Of a stretch of 64,000 nt of DNA, positions 47,401 to 57,849 are shown one piece after another. Numbering within the stretch: position 1 is the stretch's first letter; each line of letters starts with the position of its first letter. The notes beneath the pieces were generated by a model. That model was given only the letters and a program-made list of their open reading frames with translations, had not been told where the DNA came from and searched no databases. This DNA is from Magnolia sinica (Eukaryota > Streptophyta > Magnoliopsida > Magnoliales > Magnoliaceae): positions 1,984,001 through 2,048,000 of the forward strand of contig NC_080577.1 of NCBI RefSeq assembly GCF_029962835.1. The letters run 5' to 3'. The translations under genes were made by a program, and so were the position numbers.

Positions 47401-49110
47401 ACATTCAATGTCACGGACCTGACCGAGTATCATGAACCAGCACAGGATGAGAACTCGAGGACGAGTTCTTTTGAAGTGGAGGGGACTGATGTATAGCGAG
47501 TCGCTTACAGTTTCATGGCCAAGATGGATAAAAAAAGGCCCGGTTGATGACAGAAGTGATCCGGACCATCGGACCTTAGATGGGGCGTATCTCGCAATCC
47601 GGAATGAGTTATCTGACGTAAAATATATGATTTTGGGGTAAAACGAGCTGCTTTAGCCAACCAACCCAGCTACGCTGGGTTGCGCAGCCCAGAATTGCAA
47701 AAAACCCCTTGATCGACAGTCGTTTTCTTGTTTTAATTTCGTTTTTACTATAAATAGTAAGTTTTAGTTTGATTATAACTCTTCTTCCGTCGGGCTTTAG
47801 GAGTTGCGCCCAACATGAAAAGAGCTGAGAATAATTAGGAGAACGGTTTGGTGAAGCCAAATAGGACACTTACTATTTTTGGCCAAAAACCTTGCGCACT
47901 AGTAGACATCACGACCGTCTATAAATAGTAAGTTTACTATTTATAATAAGTCGCGGATTCTAGGAGTTTGAGTTGTAGTTTGATTCTGATTTCTTTTCCA
48001 TTGCTTGGTACCCTTATTTAAAGGGTTGTGAACTTGTTTTTAATTATTCATCAATCAATTTTGAATTTATTAGAATTTATTTCTATTTTCTGCTTTCTTT
48101 CCTTGTGGATTCGAGAAGTCTCTGTGAGGAGTCCAGAGAAGTTCCGTGGATTCGGAATAGTTATCCTCTTGAGGAAGACGGTGCTCGACCTCTCGTCCTC
48201 CCCTGCGTTAAGATTCCATCCATATAGTGGCCCACTAGGTCAACAATTCTGTTAATCCTAAACGTTATCCATATATATATATGGTGGAGATGCTATAGAT
48301 GGTTAGACTCGTGATCTATGGCAGTTTAATCAAAACCCAAATGTTGAAGATTTACACGATGAATGCAATTTTCTCATATATCACACACATCCTTCTGAGT
48401 GTCAGGGAAGCCTGTGCATACCTCATAGGTGATGGGTTCAAATCCGTAGTTTTTATTTTTCTCAAACTCAATCACTTTATGGACTTGCCTAGGTTATTTA
48501 AACTTGACCTAGCCATTGAGCTACTGGAAAGACTCGGGTGGGTTAAGGAGAAATGGTGAATCCCTGCATTGATCTGAATGATATAGGAAGTCGGCTCGTT
48601 CTAATGTTAATCTGAGTGGTTTGGCTGACTCCTGTGTCAACTTGCTGAGTGTCTAAATAATGGTAGACTTGGAGAGTTTTATCCAGTTGACCAAGTCTGG
48701 GAAGAGTCTTAGTCGAGTTGTGACCAAATCAAGTTCTTCACAAATTGTGATGAAATCTGGTTGGATTTCTTTGTGTTTTCAAGCAGAGCCGCCCTACTAT
48801 TGATCCACAGAACAATGTACAAAAATACACATGGGACAATCTGAGATGCTTGATTTTCCCCATCTGACATGGCCAACTGCTGCTTTACCATCCTTTCGAA
48901 AGCCACTAATTTAATGTTTATACAGTCACCAAATCAACAAGGCCCATCAAATGGATCATCCGAATCATGATTCCATGCAACAAATGGGCCCATCATGGAT
49001 TGACCCTGTGTTTGCGTGTTTAACTTCTTTTTCTTTTTCTTTTGGACCCTTTTCTTATTAATATTTGTTGAATTGCAGAGGGTGTAAAAACTAGAATTAC
49101 TACCAAGTGA
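31374..49110 (+). CDS. Small protein resembling the myosin-I tail homology 1 (TH1) domain, four exons
   Basis: Four exons join without frame conflict into 525 bases, 174 residues: 31374-31488, 38483-38801, 40920-40978 and 49079-49110. The start [20 protein letters not shown] is followed by [20 protein letters not shown]. Exon 2 carries [40 protein letters not shown] and [12 protein letters not shown]. Exon 3 gives [19 protein letters not shown], and exon 4 ends [10 protein letters not shown]. The pattern of a basic patch, LLTD.A.Y..DP, KRRI.L and S.L.D.FF...P.EYD is that of the TH1 domain of class I myosins, which binds acidic membrane lipids. Here it stands alone, without motor or IQ motifs. 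Introns are 7.0, 2.1 and 8.1 kb; intron 2 is GC-AG. Intron 3 holds a Gypsy element. The role in plants is unknown to me. Exons 1-3 are secure; exon 4 rests on phase, acceptor and a plausible EGVKTRI end. Confidence 0.82.
31505..31541 (+). repeat. CT microsatellite in intron 1 of the TH1-like gene
   Basis: A CT-rich run of about 35 bases begins some 17 bases after the first splice donor. Confidence 0.85.
32085..32640 (+). repeat. Tandem repeat, about 135-bp period, about four copies
   Basis: Words GAT..GATGGTTAG, GGGATGG..G..GATCAAA, GGTGGG.CTCACATG and ATTGATTTCCCA..CATTGATT recur. The anchor GATGGTTAG lies near 32339, 32475 and 32609, with older copies near 32087 and 32226. It lies in intron 1 of the TH1-like gene. 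Confidence 0.6.
32785..32828 (+). mobile_element. Left end of a Tourist-type MITE, cut by an LTR-like edge
   Basis: TAA followed by GGGTCTGTTTGGGAGTGTGG repeats the start of the complete element at 35983. After 44 bases the match stops exactly where TGTAACATCCCGAA begins. Confidence 0.6.
32829..34500 (+). mobile_element. LTR-like segment starting TGTAACATCCCGAA; right end not found
   Basis: TGTAACATCCCGAATTTTC is a typical start of plant Gypsy LTRs, and it interrupts a MITE copy at 32828. The sequence that follows is AT-rich, non-coding, and contains a minisatellite (33809-33985). I could not fix the CA end or a target-site duplication, so the right limit is a guess. It could be a solo LTR or a truncated one. 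Confidence 0.35.
33809..33985 (+). repeat. Minisatellite, 28-35 bp units, about six copies
   Basis: Units of the form AGAGTAGCAATGGCTAACTC followed by AATAAA(G)AG repeat six times with small length changes. Confidence 0.8.
34535..34760 (+). repeat. Long pyrimidine-rich tract (CTTTT/TCTCTC)
   Basis: About 225 bases are almost only C and T on the plus strand, with TTTTC and CTTT repeats. Apparent reading frames here (Phe/Ser/Leu-rich on plus, Lys/Glu/Arg-rich on minus) are low-complexity artefacts. Confidence 0.75.
35983..36645. mobile_element. Tourist-type (PIF/Harbinger) MITE with TAA target-site duplication
   Basis: GGGCCTGTTTGG starts the element at 35983 and CCAAACAACCCC ends it at 36645. 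TAA stands directly on both sides (35980-35982 and 36646-36648). Subterminal sequence is made of short inverted boxes (GGATTTGGAACCCCC, GGATTTGAAACCCCC and their complements). It is non-coding, 663 bp, in intron 1 of the TH1-like gene. Confidence 0.85.
38356..38401 (+). repeat. AT dinucleotide microsatellite
   Basis: About 23 TA units, ending some 80 bases before exon 2 of the TH1-like gene. A second shorter TA run lies near 38983-38999. Confidence 0.95.
38802..40919 (+). other. GC-AG intron 2 of the TH1-like gene
   Basis: Exon 2 ends AACAG at 38801 and the intron starts GCAAGT, the usual consensus of the rare GC donor class. It ends TTGTGCAG at 40919. This choice gives R-F-E-Y-H across the junction. 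The nearest GT (38806) would need two extra bases-plus-codons in the exon and leads to a stop soon after the join. Just downstream of exon 2 a 44-bp direct repeat stands (38902 and 38946, CTGACCTCACTATTTGGAGG). A CTTGACTT-rich hAT-like relic lies at 39270-39440. Confidence 0.75.
41688..41970 (+). repeat. Tandem duplication, 143-bp period, two copies
   Basis: AGTTGGGCTAA occurs at 41694 and 41837. Both copies continue with GGTGGAC.GATCCACAATTA, TTCTTGTGAATTAGGA, CATTCTGTTGAAATG and AGTCCATGGTTCATCTATCT. They are roughly 90% alike. It lies in intron 3 of the TH1-like gene. Confidence 0.8.
42252..42970 (+). repeat. 5' LTR of the Ty3/Gypsy element
   Basis: 719 bp, starting TGATGTAGAGCGAGTCGC and ending CCCTGCGTCA. 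It aligns throughout with the 3' LTR. ACTATAAATAGTAAG-type words (two per LTR) are candidate TATA elements. Confidence 0.9.
42974..42986 (+). other. Primer-binding site of the Gypsy element, initiator-Met-tRNA type
   Basis: TGGTATCA, the first eight bases, are complementary to the 3' end (TGATACCA) of the initiator tRNA-Met. A gene for that tRNA stands in this window at 62053. Confidence 0.75.
47473..47486 (+). other. Polypurine tract of the Gypsy element
   Basis: GAAGTGGAGGGGA, purine-rich except one T, lies directly before the 3' LTR, as expected for plus-strand priming. Confidence 0.7.
47487..48210 (+). repeat. 3' LTR of the Ty3/Gypsy element
   Basis: 724 bp, starting TGATGTATAGCGAGTCGC and ending CCCTGCGTTA. 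It aligns throughout with the 5' LTR. AGATT follows, matching the AGATC to the left of the element at four of five positions. Confidence 0.9.
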
Positions 49111-49532
49111 AACTGCAGGTTTTGCTGTTCTTTCTGATGGTTGGGTGGGTGGCACTATTGTAGTAGTTTGGGAAATCCCACCTGCATGAAAGGCGCCTAT
49201 GCCCTTAATTGGTTCCTACATGGGGTACCCTCTTTTGTTTGAGCCAATCAAAAGTGTGTGGGGGTTGTTACCTTCTGTTGTGAATTTCGTTTGTAAAAAT
49301 AATCCCTTGACAAAGGGAATAGTAATTTTCACACTGTTTCCTTGTTGATATTCATTGTTGGGGTTGGAAGGATTCGAAATTCTCACAGTATTATGAGGAA
49401 TGTCTGAGAAGCAAATTCCAATGCCGAAAGTTCAAAAAAGAAAAAAGAAAAAAGAAAAAAAAAAAGAAGCAAATTCCAATGCTGCGTAAAAATTATTGGC
49501 ATGGATCATTTAGGGGTGATGTTGAGAAGTTG

Positions 49533-50051
49533 GATACTCTGGCAGAGACTGATGGATGATATGCAGGTACTTTGAAATTACTTAGATATTGCTCGTGGCA
49601 TGCAAATTAGTTAAACGTGACAAAAAAAAGGCTTTTTTGATTATCTGGCCATCGGATTGGTGGACATTTATTGGACAGTTGAACAGCTCATTGATTGTAA
49701 TGAACCTATGTAAGAGACTATTAGATACCGCCTGATTGTTATCAACCCATGTTATAGTCTATTACATTGTGCCTGTGGGAGTTTTGGGTCTTATTGCCAG
49801 TCCCCTGCCTGGATAAAGGAGGGTTGCATCAGGTTGTTGGCCAGTGTCAAGCTTACGCCATTACTTACATCATTAATCCGAACAAATATGTTGGAATTGA
49901 GGAACAGGTGTCTGCACAGGTTAGGATTGTCCAAACAATCTGATTTTGAGAGTGTTATTTGGCAACAGTGGGATGCGCAATCGTCTCCTTTATTTGAGTT
50001 AATGTGCTACGTGTACAATTCTGAGTGCCTGTCTATCACAGCGTGAGTATC
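49533..50051. mobile_element. MITE with GATACTCTGGC ends, copy 3, enlarged by an insertion
   Basis: GATACTCTGGCAGAGACTGA starts it and GTGAGTATC ends it. Both arms match copy 1, including ATTGGTGGACATTTATTGGA, ACTTTGAAATTACTTAGAT and GAGTGCCTGTCTATCA. It is some 120 bp longer than copy 1; about 49780-49920 (GGATAAAGGAGGGTTGCATC and neighbours) looks like an inserted foreign repeat. Confidence 0.6.
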
Positions 50052-51766
50052 ATATTTTAGAGTTTAACATGGATCACATGTACAATTTCTGAGTACCTGT
50101 AGTGTCCCATGCAGTCAAAATATCATATTAATTCGTGATGTTTTATCTGTAAGCATGGTTTTCAGACCCCTAGACTCCGACCAACTCGATCAGTACTCAA
50201 GAGTCTGCCCGGTCCTCATCTGAGCGAATCCAGTCTTAGGTTCATGCATGTGACCCTCTCACCCTAACTATGTTCAACTCACAACTTGGAACAGGGACCT
50301 GTAATTGCAACACACCAAAATCATTTTCGAGATCTATAATCACATCGAAATTGTTACCGGGACTTGTAATCGCACTGGAAACATTCCTGAGATATGGGCT
50401 AGACCTTGCCTGATTTTCTTGCCATGTGAGGTGCACCAAATGGACCATTTCATTAAGTCATTAACCCAGCCAGGGTATTGACCAATTTGTGGCTGTCATG
50501 AGTTGGGGCCTAAATTTCAGGTCCAAAACAAAATGGACCAGGGCTGGGCCACTAGTTGCCCATTCAGGTGCCCCATTGCAGAAGGAAGTGGACGTACCAA
50601 TTTCCAGTCTCATGGGGGTTCCACATCTTTCAACCTTTCATTGATTGATTTTCAATTCTTACAGAGTCCGACCAGGGTTTGTCAATACAGTCCTTCGCGT
50701 CCCATCGCTGATGAACTATGCGCAAAATCTTAACCTTTCAATTCGTGGCCTACAGAAAGACAGACAACAAAAGTTCAATTTTAACTTAAGAAGGGCCCTA
50801 TATTTGCCGCCGGTAAGAGAGATTTTTGGGGCATGCTCCATCCACAGCCGGACTTGAGAGACCAACGGTCTGGATTCTAAAACGATCAACCATGGGCGTT
50901 ACTTTTAGTGAATATCCGTGTATATTCACATGGTAAATCATACGGCATAAACACGTCAATCAACTCTTAAAATCATGAACCGCACTGGACTCAGCATGCT
51001 CTGAAAATCACACTGAACAGATGATCTAAGCTGCAATTAGGTGTGTGTGTGAGAGAGAGAGAGTCCTAAATTCTACGCACATCAAAGAATTGAGAAAAGA
51101 AATAAAAAGAAAGAAAAATTGAAGCGAGGTGAGGATAATCGCATAAATAGAATCAGGATCCGACCCCACACCACACGTGCCAGTGTGAGATCCAAGCTAC
51201 TAATCAGGTGAACGACACTGAGTAGATTCCCTGAGCCAAGGATTAGCCGATCATTAGGTGGGCCATACAAGCACCTTCATGTGGGCAGACATTGGTCCAT
51301 TTTTCGTACAAATGGTCCACCAGAGCAGAGCAGATTGATTTTCGTCCCACAGCATGTACACAAGGGGACCCACCCGATGACCGGTGCATATCTACGTGTA
51401 GTGGCTAGGGCGCTTGCTCAAATGTACTTAACGTGGGGGACACGCCATCATGGGAAAACTGCGTCAGATCTAGTCTCTTTTTTAAGGCTGGCCTCCGCCA
51501 TGCATACGCCCTGGCAAAAAAATCAGGCCAGGTCTGCTCATCATGCCTGGCATGACTGGTGTCACGTTCAATGCTAATAAACTGACCAACATACCACATT
51601 CAATGCACGAGTGTGGCCCACCTGATACGCAGACCAGCCCGCACATACTCGGTGGGGCCTGATGAACGGACCAGATCTTGCGTACATGTGTGCCCGTAAG
51701 TAGGATCCTAGTCATGGCGAAAAGAAGGAAAAAAAGAAACAGATTCAAACTGAATAGGACAATGGT
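50052..51766. other. Region downstream of the receptor kinase; no further gene
   Basis: Holds the 3' flank of the minus-strand receptor kinase. GA-rich microsatellite at 51043-51062 (GTGTGTGTGAGAGAGAGAGAG). Scattered TGGGCCCACC-type repeat arms at 51255-51660. No supported frame. Confidence 0.35.
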
Positions 51767-54700
51767 TCAATTTTGGAGGGAAGATTGGCCCGTCTGAGCA
51801 GGCAGCGTTTGGCTGTTCGATCCGCCCGGTACACCTTCCAATGAAGGCCTGTTCCCGGTGTCACTCCGCCGGACGTCCTCGATCATCTTCAAAACATCCT
51901 CCATTGTTGGCCTCTGCTCCGGCATCCTCACCACACACGCCATCGCTATCTGCAGCATTTCCACCAGCTCTTCCTCTATGTTCGGAAACCTCATCAACTC
52001 CACGTCGAACACTTCGGCAGTCCACTCCTCACGGACGACAGATTGCACCCAACGTACCAAATGCAACACCTCCTCGCCTCCGGACGCCTGGATGGGAGAC
52101 TTCCCAGTGAGGAGCTCCAGCAGAAGCACCCCTACGCTGTAGACATCAGACGCCTGAGATGCTTTCCGGGTGTCTACCACCTCGGGAGCCCGGTACCCAG
52201 GGGCACGGGACAGTGGATGGGCTGTCTTTGCATCCATTAGCGTCGTCAGGCCAAGATCGGATATGCAGCCGCTGAGCTGGGTGTTGAGGAAGATGTTGGA
52301 GGATTTAATATTTCCATGGACCAGCTTTCCGGAGTTCTCAGTGTGGATGCATGCAACGGCCCTCGCTGCTCCAAGAGCGATTCGTAGCCTGGTGTCCCAG
52401 TCTAGAGGAGTCCTTTCTTCGCCACTCTTGCCTGCAAAGTTACATAAGATAGGTAGTTATTTCTCACCGTCGAAATTAATCCCTGATTTTTACTCTTCAA
52501 TCCTCTAGTGTCCCAGATCAAACAGACTCAGCAGCAAATCAGCCAACTTCTTCAGATCAGTTGTTCAAATATTTTGAGGATCATTGATTTAGGACATGTT
52601 GATCAACTGTTAATTTCATAAGGACTGCTCAAAGGGTAAAAATATAGCATGGATTTTGAATTGTTAGTGGATAACGCATTAGCCCATTGACCAATGACAG
52701 TCCTATCAGGGAAGTTTTGAAATTCCACTCATCATCAATCAATGTATCCAAAAGATCAAGTGCCCATTTGGGTAGGAGATCCGGCATAACGGGATTCAGT
52801 TTAATCTCAATTTTGGAGGACTCCATGACCTGCACGAAGGCAGTCGTATGATCCTAATCCTTGTATTTCAAACAAAGAAAAGAAAAATGAAATATAGAAG
52901 TTCATAAGCATTCAGTTTAAAGAAAAAAAAAATTAAAAAAAAAAGGAAAAAAAGAAAAGAAAAGAAGGAAAAGATATTAATCTGCATACAACCATTGCAA
53001 AACGGGGATGGGCATACTCGGTATTTTGGTCATTGCAAACGCCAATGGGTCAGGGGATTGCGAAAATGTGTCCAAACACAGCACAAATGCAGTCTACCTC
53101 AAAATGGTATTTAAGCATCAAATGCCCCTTTCTGAGGTTGCATCCAAACGGCCATTTTAGTTACTTTCAAATTACAGTAATACATCGCTGAATTTAACGC
53201 CCCAAAGGATAAGATGTTCTTGCTCATTTTCTTAAAATTCAATAATGCCTCTAACTATTCCGTAAGGCCTGTTTTGTAAAAGAGCAGTGACAGTGATAGC
53301 AGATCCTACCACATTGCAATTGAAAATTGAAAATTCAAAGCTTGTCATTGCATTGAAATTGGCAAATTTCAATTCAACAATGACACTATTAATTCTTCCA
53401 TTAATGATTGGTGGAAATAAAAAAGTACCTGCATAAATGAAATTGATTTTCTCAGATGTGACTGCTTCCCTCTTTTGAGAAAGACGAGAGTATTGAGGAA
53501 ATCAATTTCCTTTTCCTCAGATTTCCTCAGATTTACTCTATTGTGACTTCTTCCCTCAGTTTATTTCACTTTCCATTCTCGGATCTAAAGAAAAGGAAAT
53601 CCCTTCCTTTTCTATAGTTTTCCTCATATGTGACATTTTCCTTCCCTTATTTACCTTTTAGTTTCCACCAATCTGAACAGGCAATATTAGCAAACAGAAA
53701 AGGAGGATAAAATACCACACATGTACCTGATGGCAAATACCAGAGAATACCATATTACTTTAGCATATTCTAAAATGACCTCATCTGCTAGTAGTTAAAA
53801 GATGTTATTAGGCCACATTTTGTTGCGCTAAATAGAATGAAATTTCGTGACTAATGAGTATAATGAAATTTCATGCTATTTGTGCAACCAAACGCAACCT
53901 TAACAGAAAACAGTAATATTAGAGAATGGAGCAACATACCATGTAACATAGCAGAGACACTGCCCTGGCTATAATAATCGTAGACCATGAGCTTCTCCTC
54001 CTTTGAATAGTAATACGCCCTCAGCGGAACCACATTCTCATGCCTAATTCTCCCCACCACCTCCATCTGCTGCTCAAACTCTCTCTTCCCCACGCTTACC
54101 TCTTTCAACCTCTTCACCACCACTGTCGTCGCATCCTCCAAAACTGCCTTATATGCTGTCCCAAATGTCCCCTTCCCAAGCACCTCGGCGGAAGCTCTCA
54201 ACAAATCCTCCAAATCAAATGCATATCCACTCCCCTCAAAGAAAACAAGCCTATTGCTCTCGTCTTCTCTTCCTGCCATTGCTATCTCTGGGGATCTTTC
54301 GCCCTTCTGCAACTTGCCAGACAGCACGGTCTCACTTTTCCTCTTTGAGTACCAAATGATCAGAAAAACTGCAAATGCAGCAAAAGTGGCACCACAGCTG
54401 CTGACTATGATTCCCAATATTGCTGATTCCGTGAGCTTTTTATGTTTAACCAAATGTGGAATCGATGTAGAAACAGGAGGATAGACTGGTGAAACTAGAA
54501 CTGGCTGAACCACGAAAGAAAGATTATTTCCAATGAAAGATGTATTCGGGAACCTCTCGAGAGATTTTGGCACACTTCCGTGGAGATTATTATTGGCTAG
54601 ATCCAACTGCCGCAGATTTGGGACTTGGAGATCAGGGATGTCACCTGAAAGCGAGTTGTTTGCAAGGTTTAAAGCTGTCAGCTGCGTAAGGTTCGAGATG

Positions 54701-55173
54701 GAAGGAGGGATGCTGCCATTGAAGGCATTGAAGGAGAGATCAATGACGGTGAGGTTCTCCCAGATGGAGAAATCTAACGGCAGCAGGCCAGAGAAGTTGT
54801 TGAAGTGAAGATCTAGCAGAGTTAGATTTTTGAGTTTGGTGAGTTCCAATGGGAAAGCACCGGTGAGGCAATCGGATGTGAGGTTTAGGACTTGGAGAGC
54901 AGACAGACGGCCAAGAGTGTTCGGAGGAATCTGGCTGCTGATTGCAACTCCAGGCAATTGGAGGGCTATGATACGAGAGCCATCGGGGCTGCAGGTTACT
55001 CCAATCCAGTTATCGCAGACAGAGGAGCTCAAACTCCAGTTGAGATTGTGTTTGTAAGGAAGTTTGCCGACGAAATCAATCAGAGCTAGCTTATCTTCGA
55101 TTGGATCACCAATCGATGGTGAAAAGAGCAATCCGTGCAAGAAAATCAGCAAGAGAACAAAGGAAGCTTCCAT
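51767..55173 (-). CDS. Leucine-rich-repeat receptor-like kinase, subfamily III, probable pseudokinase
   Basis: Two exons, 53940-55173 and 51767-52431, are joined in phase 1 across a GT-AG intron (52432-53939). They encode 632 residues. A signal peptide (1-22) is followed by an LRR N-terminal cap with CDNWIGVTC (53-61), about five leucine-rich repeats (65-210) and a membrane helix (251-275). The cytosolic kinase-like domain starts near 318. The glycine loop GKGTFG (333-338) and lysine K354 are present. The catalytic loop reads HGNIKSSN (450-457), so the usual HRD aspartate is Asn452, and DFG is DLG (470-472). These changes, the intron place and the phrases SAMLHG and [18 protein letters not shown] match the Arabidopsis At4g23740 group of probable inactive receptor kinases as I recall it. 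It likely signals at the plasma membrane by binding active kinases. The frame looks intact. Confidence 0.93.
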
Positions 55174-55370
55174 TTCTCTTTAAAATTCCACACAAGGAAT
55201 CAAGCAACTCTGTAAAATCAAGATCGATCCCCTGTTCTTTCAAACGAATTCAAATGAGAGACTGTTAAAAAAAGAAAAAGAAAAAGAAAAAAAAAGGAAA
55301 AAACCTAAGGCGACCTGCTTCAGAAAGCCGCTGAATTTCCGTCTTTCACTGATTCGCATAGAAACAGAGC

Positions 55371-55776
55371 GATTTCTGAAGAACTGCGAAGGAGACAGAA
55401 AACTTCACCTTCTCTTGCAGATCTGTCCAGGAAGAAGCTGTTTTCTCTGAAATTCATCAAAGATTGAGCGACTTACACCACTACTTTTGTATCCAAATGC
55501 TTTTGAAACATCAAGAATCGGTTTTCATCGCAATCATGAACAGGAAAGAGAGGAGACGTTGCGGAAACAGCTACTCGCATTGAGCAGCCGAGGGATTTCT
55601 GAAGAACTCCGATCTCACCTCTCTTGTAGATCCGTCGAAGAAGAAGCTGTTTTCTCCGAAATTCATCAAAGATTGAGGGATTTACAGGGCGGTTCTTGCA
55701 TCGGAGTGATTTTGAAGCTTCTAGAATCGGTTTTCGACGCAATCATGAACAGCGAGGAGACGTTGCAGAAACGCAT
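55371..55776. repeat. Tandem duplication upstream of the receptor kinase, about 204-223 bp period
   Basis: GATTTCTGAAGAACT occurs at 55371 and 55594, and GAGGAGACGTTGC at 55550 and 55754. Between them AGAAGCTGTTTTCTC, GAAATTCATCAAAGATTGAG, AGAATCGGTTTTC and GCAATCATGAACAG occur in both copies. The duplication begins about 200 bases upstream of the receptor kinase start codon. It therefore probably lies in its 5' untranslated region or core promoter. On the gene's strand it holds several ATG triplets and one open frame of 89 codons that may be upstream reading frames. Confidence 0.8.
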
Positions 55777-57849
55777 GCGATGATTTCTCTGGCTGTTTTT
55801 CACTTGCAAATACCGCATCTATCACATCATTCCGAAATAGAAGCGCAGATATCTGCATGTGAGGATTGACCGAAAGGCGGAGAAGCTTTCCTTTTCTTTC
55901 GCCTGCGATTTCTGTTTCTACGGAAATTAGTAATGCAGGAACTCGCGATTTGGGAGATTTCTGCTTTTCTTCCGACAGCGCTAGGGCATTTAGGTTTTGT
56001 ATTTTCTCTGTAGAGTATAGGACACTGTAACGGATAGTGGAGAGCTGGAGGCGGGAGAGTGGAGAAAATGCCTGGATTTCTCTCGTCTTTTTGTGCCTGG
56101 TGATCGTCGGATGGATAGAAGAGCAGGATAGGGAACGGATCTGCTTACTTGTATATACAGCACCATGTGGTATTTCTTAGATCCAAGCCGTTCATTGTGT
56201 GGGTCTCATGGATCTGATCCAGTGGGATACTTGTGTCCCAAAGAAATCAATAGTTAAAAGAATTTAAAAATCAACGGTATACATTCTGAGAACTGATAAT
56301 CGCACAACAGATGAACGGATAGATCGTATTCTGGAAAAACTGGACCCGTGAAGTTAGGATCACATGATGAACGGCCCAGATCTTGCATGGTTGGACGTTT
56401 TTGGGTGAGAGCAATTGCGCGGGTGTATTTCGCATTGCTCGAGTTCTTTTCTATATTAAGGAGACGGCCTTTCGTTAGGTAGTCCGGGTAGCAGGTGCTG
56501 AGCTGTTGATTGGAAGATGGTGGGACCACGTTTCAGCGCAGGAAAAGCTAGTTGTGGTGAAGTTTTGGGAGCGACTTTGGCGAGCTATCTTATCCCGGAT
56601 TGACCCACGAAATGGACGGTTCTGAGCTACTTATTCTAAGTGCGGGGACGTATATTTTCCTGAGGCCCATGGTTCCGGAGGATCCAGACCGTTGATCTGA
56701 AGAAACCCATCATGTGACGGGTTGTCGCAAGTCTCCAGGATTTGGAAATCCTAACCCTTGTGTTGACTTCCCATGTACCATTTTGGCGACCATCACTTCA
56801 TGGGCCGCTATTGAAGGGATATGATCTTAAGATCGGGTGCTTTTCGGGATATCCACCGAAACATAAAATTGGGCCCACCAAATCAACGGTCCAGTTTATC
56901 AAACCATTGGGCCACAAATGTATGAGATCATGGGCATTAGTTTGAAGGTGAGGACACCATGTAGTTTGCTAGAATACATCCCGACGCATGGCAATGCGAT
57001 GCGACGGGACTTTAGCAGTTGGGTCTAGGTCATGTGCCTCATCGTGGATGGAAATACCCAAAACAAAAATCTCATATTGAAAATTTTCAACCCTTTGATT
57101 GTTAAAATTTTAAGGATACTATTCATTTTCAAAGGTAAAGGGTCACACGATCGATTCAAATATTGGAGTTCTCTTTTTTTTTCTATTTCTATCACCATCC
57201 AAGATGAGAGACATCTAATGAACGGTTTGATCATTAGAAAATAACCTCAATCCAAAGGCTAGAGTCGCGACGTATCCTATAGTAATACACCCGAATGTAT
57301 CATAGCAAACCTATGCTCTTGCATGGTTCCAGCTGCTGCGATTCGTTTCGGTCTCGGTCGTCAGCACCGAACCTCGTAGCTGCTGTTGTTAGGTATTTGT
57401 CCCTGTTTTCGGTAAACCGGTAATAAAAGTCAAATCCCGGGGAAAACGGTTTTTAATGATGTGGACTTATGTATCCGTTACGGACATAGAACTCCGTGTA
57501 TCACATGCGAGATAACTTCACACGTGCCATCCGTTACCACATCACGACCGATCATTAGGTGGACTGCCACTGAGGATCCATGGATTTCCTCACCATCCTA
57601 TCATGGGCCGACTAAAGGACTCTAGAAGAGATGCTTCAGCAATGGACCATCAATTGTAGACCCAACCACATAAATGGTTCGGGTCTTGTTGTGGGGTTTA
57701 CTGGGTTTCTAGTGCAGAACTGTGTTGTAAGACTCACTGGACTTCGCACACAGCACGGTGATGAGGACCGTTCATCTAATGGGTCTGTTGTGGATGGGTC
57801 AATATCAGCCTCGCTGATCGAGTGACGTGTAAACGTCTGGCAAGAGAAG
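55777..57849. other. Gene-free upstream region
   Basis: 55777-56140 is probably the promoter of the minus-strand receptor kinase. Beyond it are diverged repeat arms (AAATGGACGGTTCTGAGC, GGTCCAGTTTATCAAACCATTGG) and unclassified sequence. No supported frame. Confidence 0.35.

Larger units (their letters stand above)
42252..48210 (+). mobile_element. Ty3/Gypsy LTR retrotransposon, structurally whole but broken
   Basis: A complete-layout fossil of 5,959 bp lies in sense orientation inside intron 3 of the TH1-like gene. Two LTRs (42252-42970 and 47487-48210) start TGATGTA and are about 95% alike by eye (some 35 differences). The target site shows AGATC on the left and AGATT on the right. Next to the left LTR is a Met-tRNA-type primer site; before the right LTR is a purine tract. 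In order the interior holds gag with a CCHC zinc knuckle (about 43.0-44.15 kb), protease (about 44.3-44.6), reverse transcriptase with YFDD (about 44.9-45.6), RNase H (about 45.8-46.2) and integrase (about 46.4-47.4). The C-terminal integrase part resembles chromovirus-type GPY/F regions, but no chromodomain is evident. The coding interior has several breaks, perhaps eight to ten, so it is inactive. The LTR divergence suggests an age of a few million years, depending on rate. Confidence 0.9.

Noticed and set aside
49081-49095. Alternative acceptor two bases further (AGAG|GGTG) for the last exon of the TH1-like gene
   Set aside because: It gives a stop after E-G-C-K-N; the first acceptor yields [10 protein letters not shown], which fits the expected ending better.
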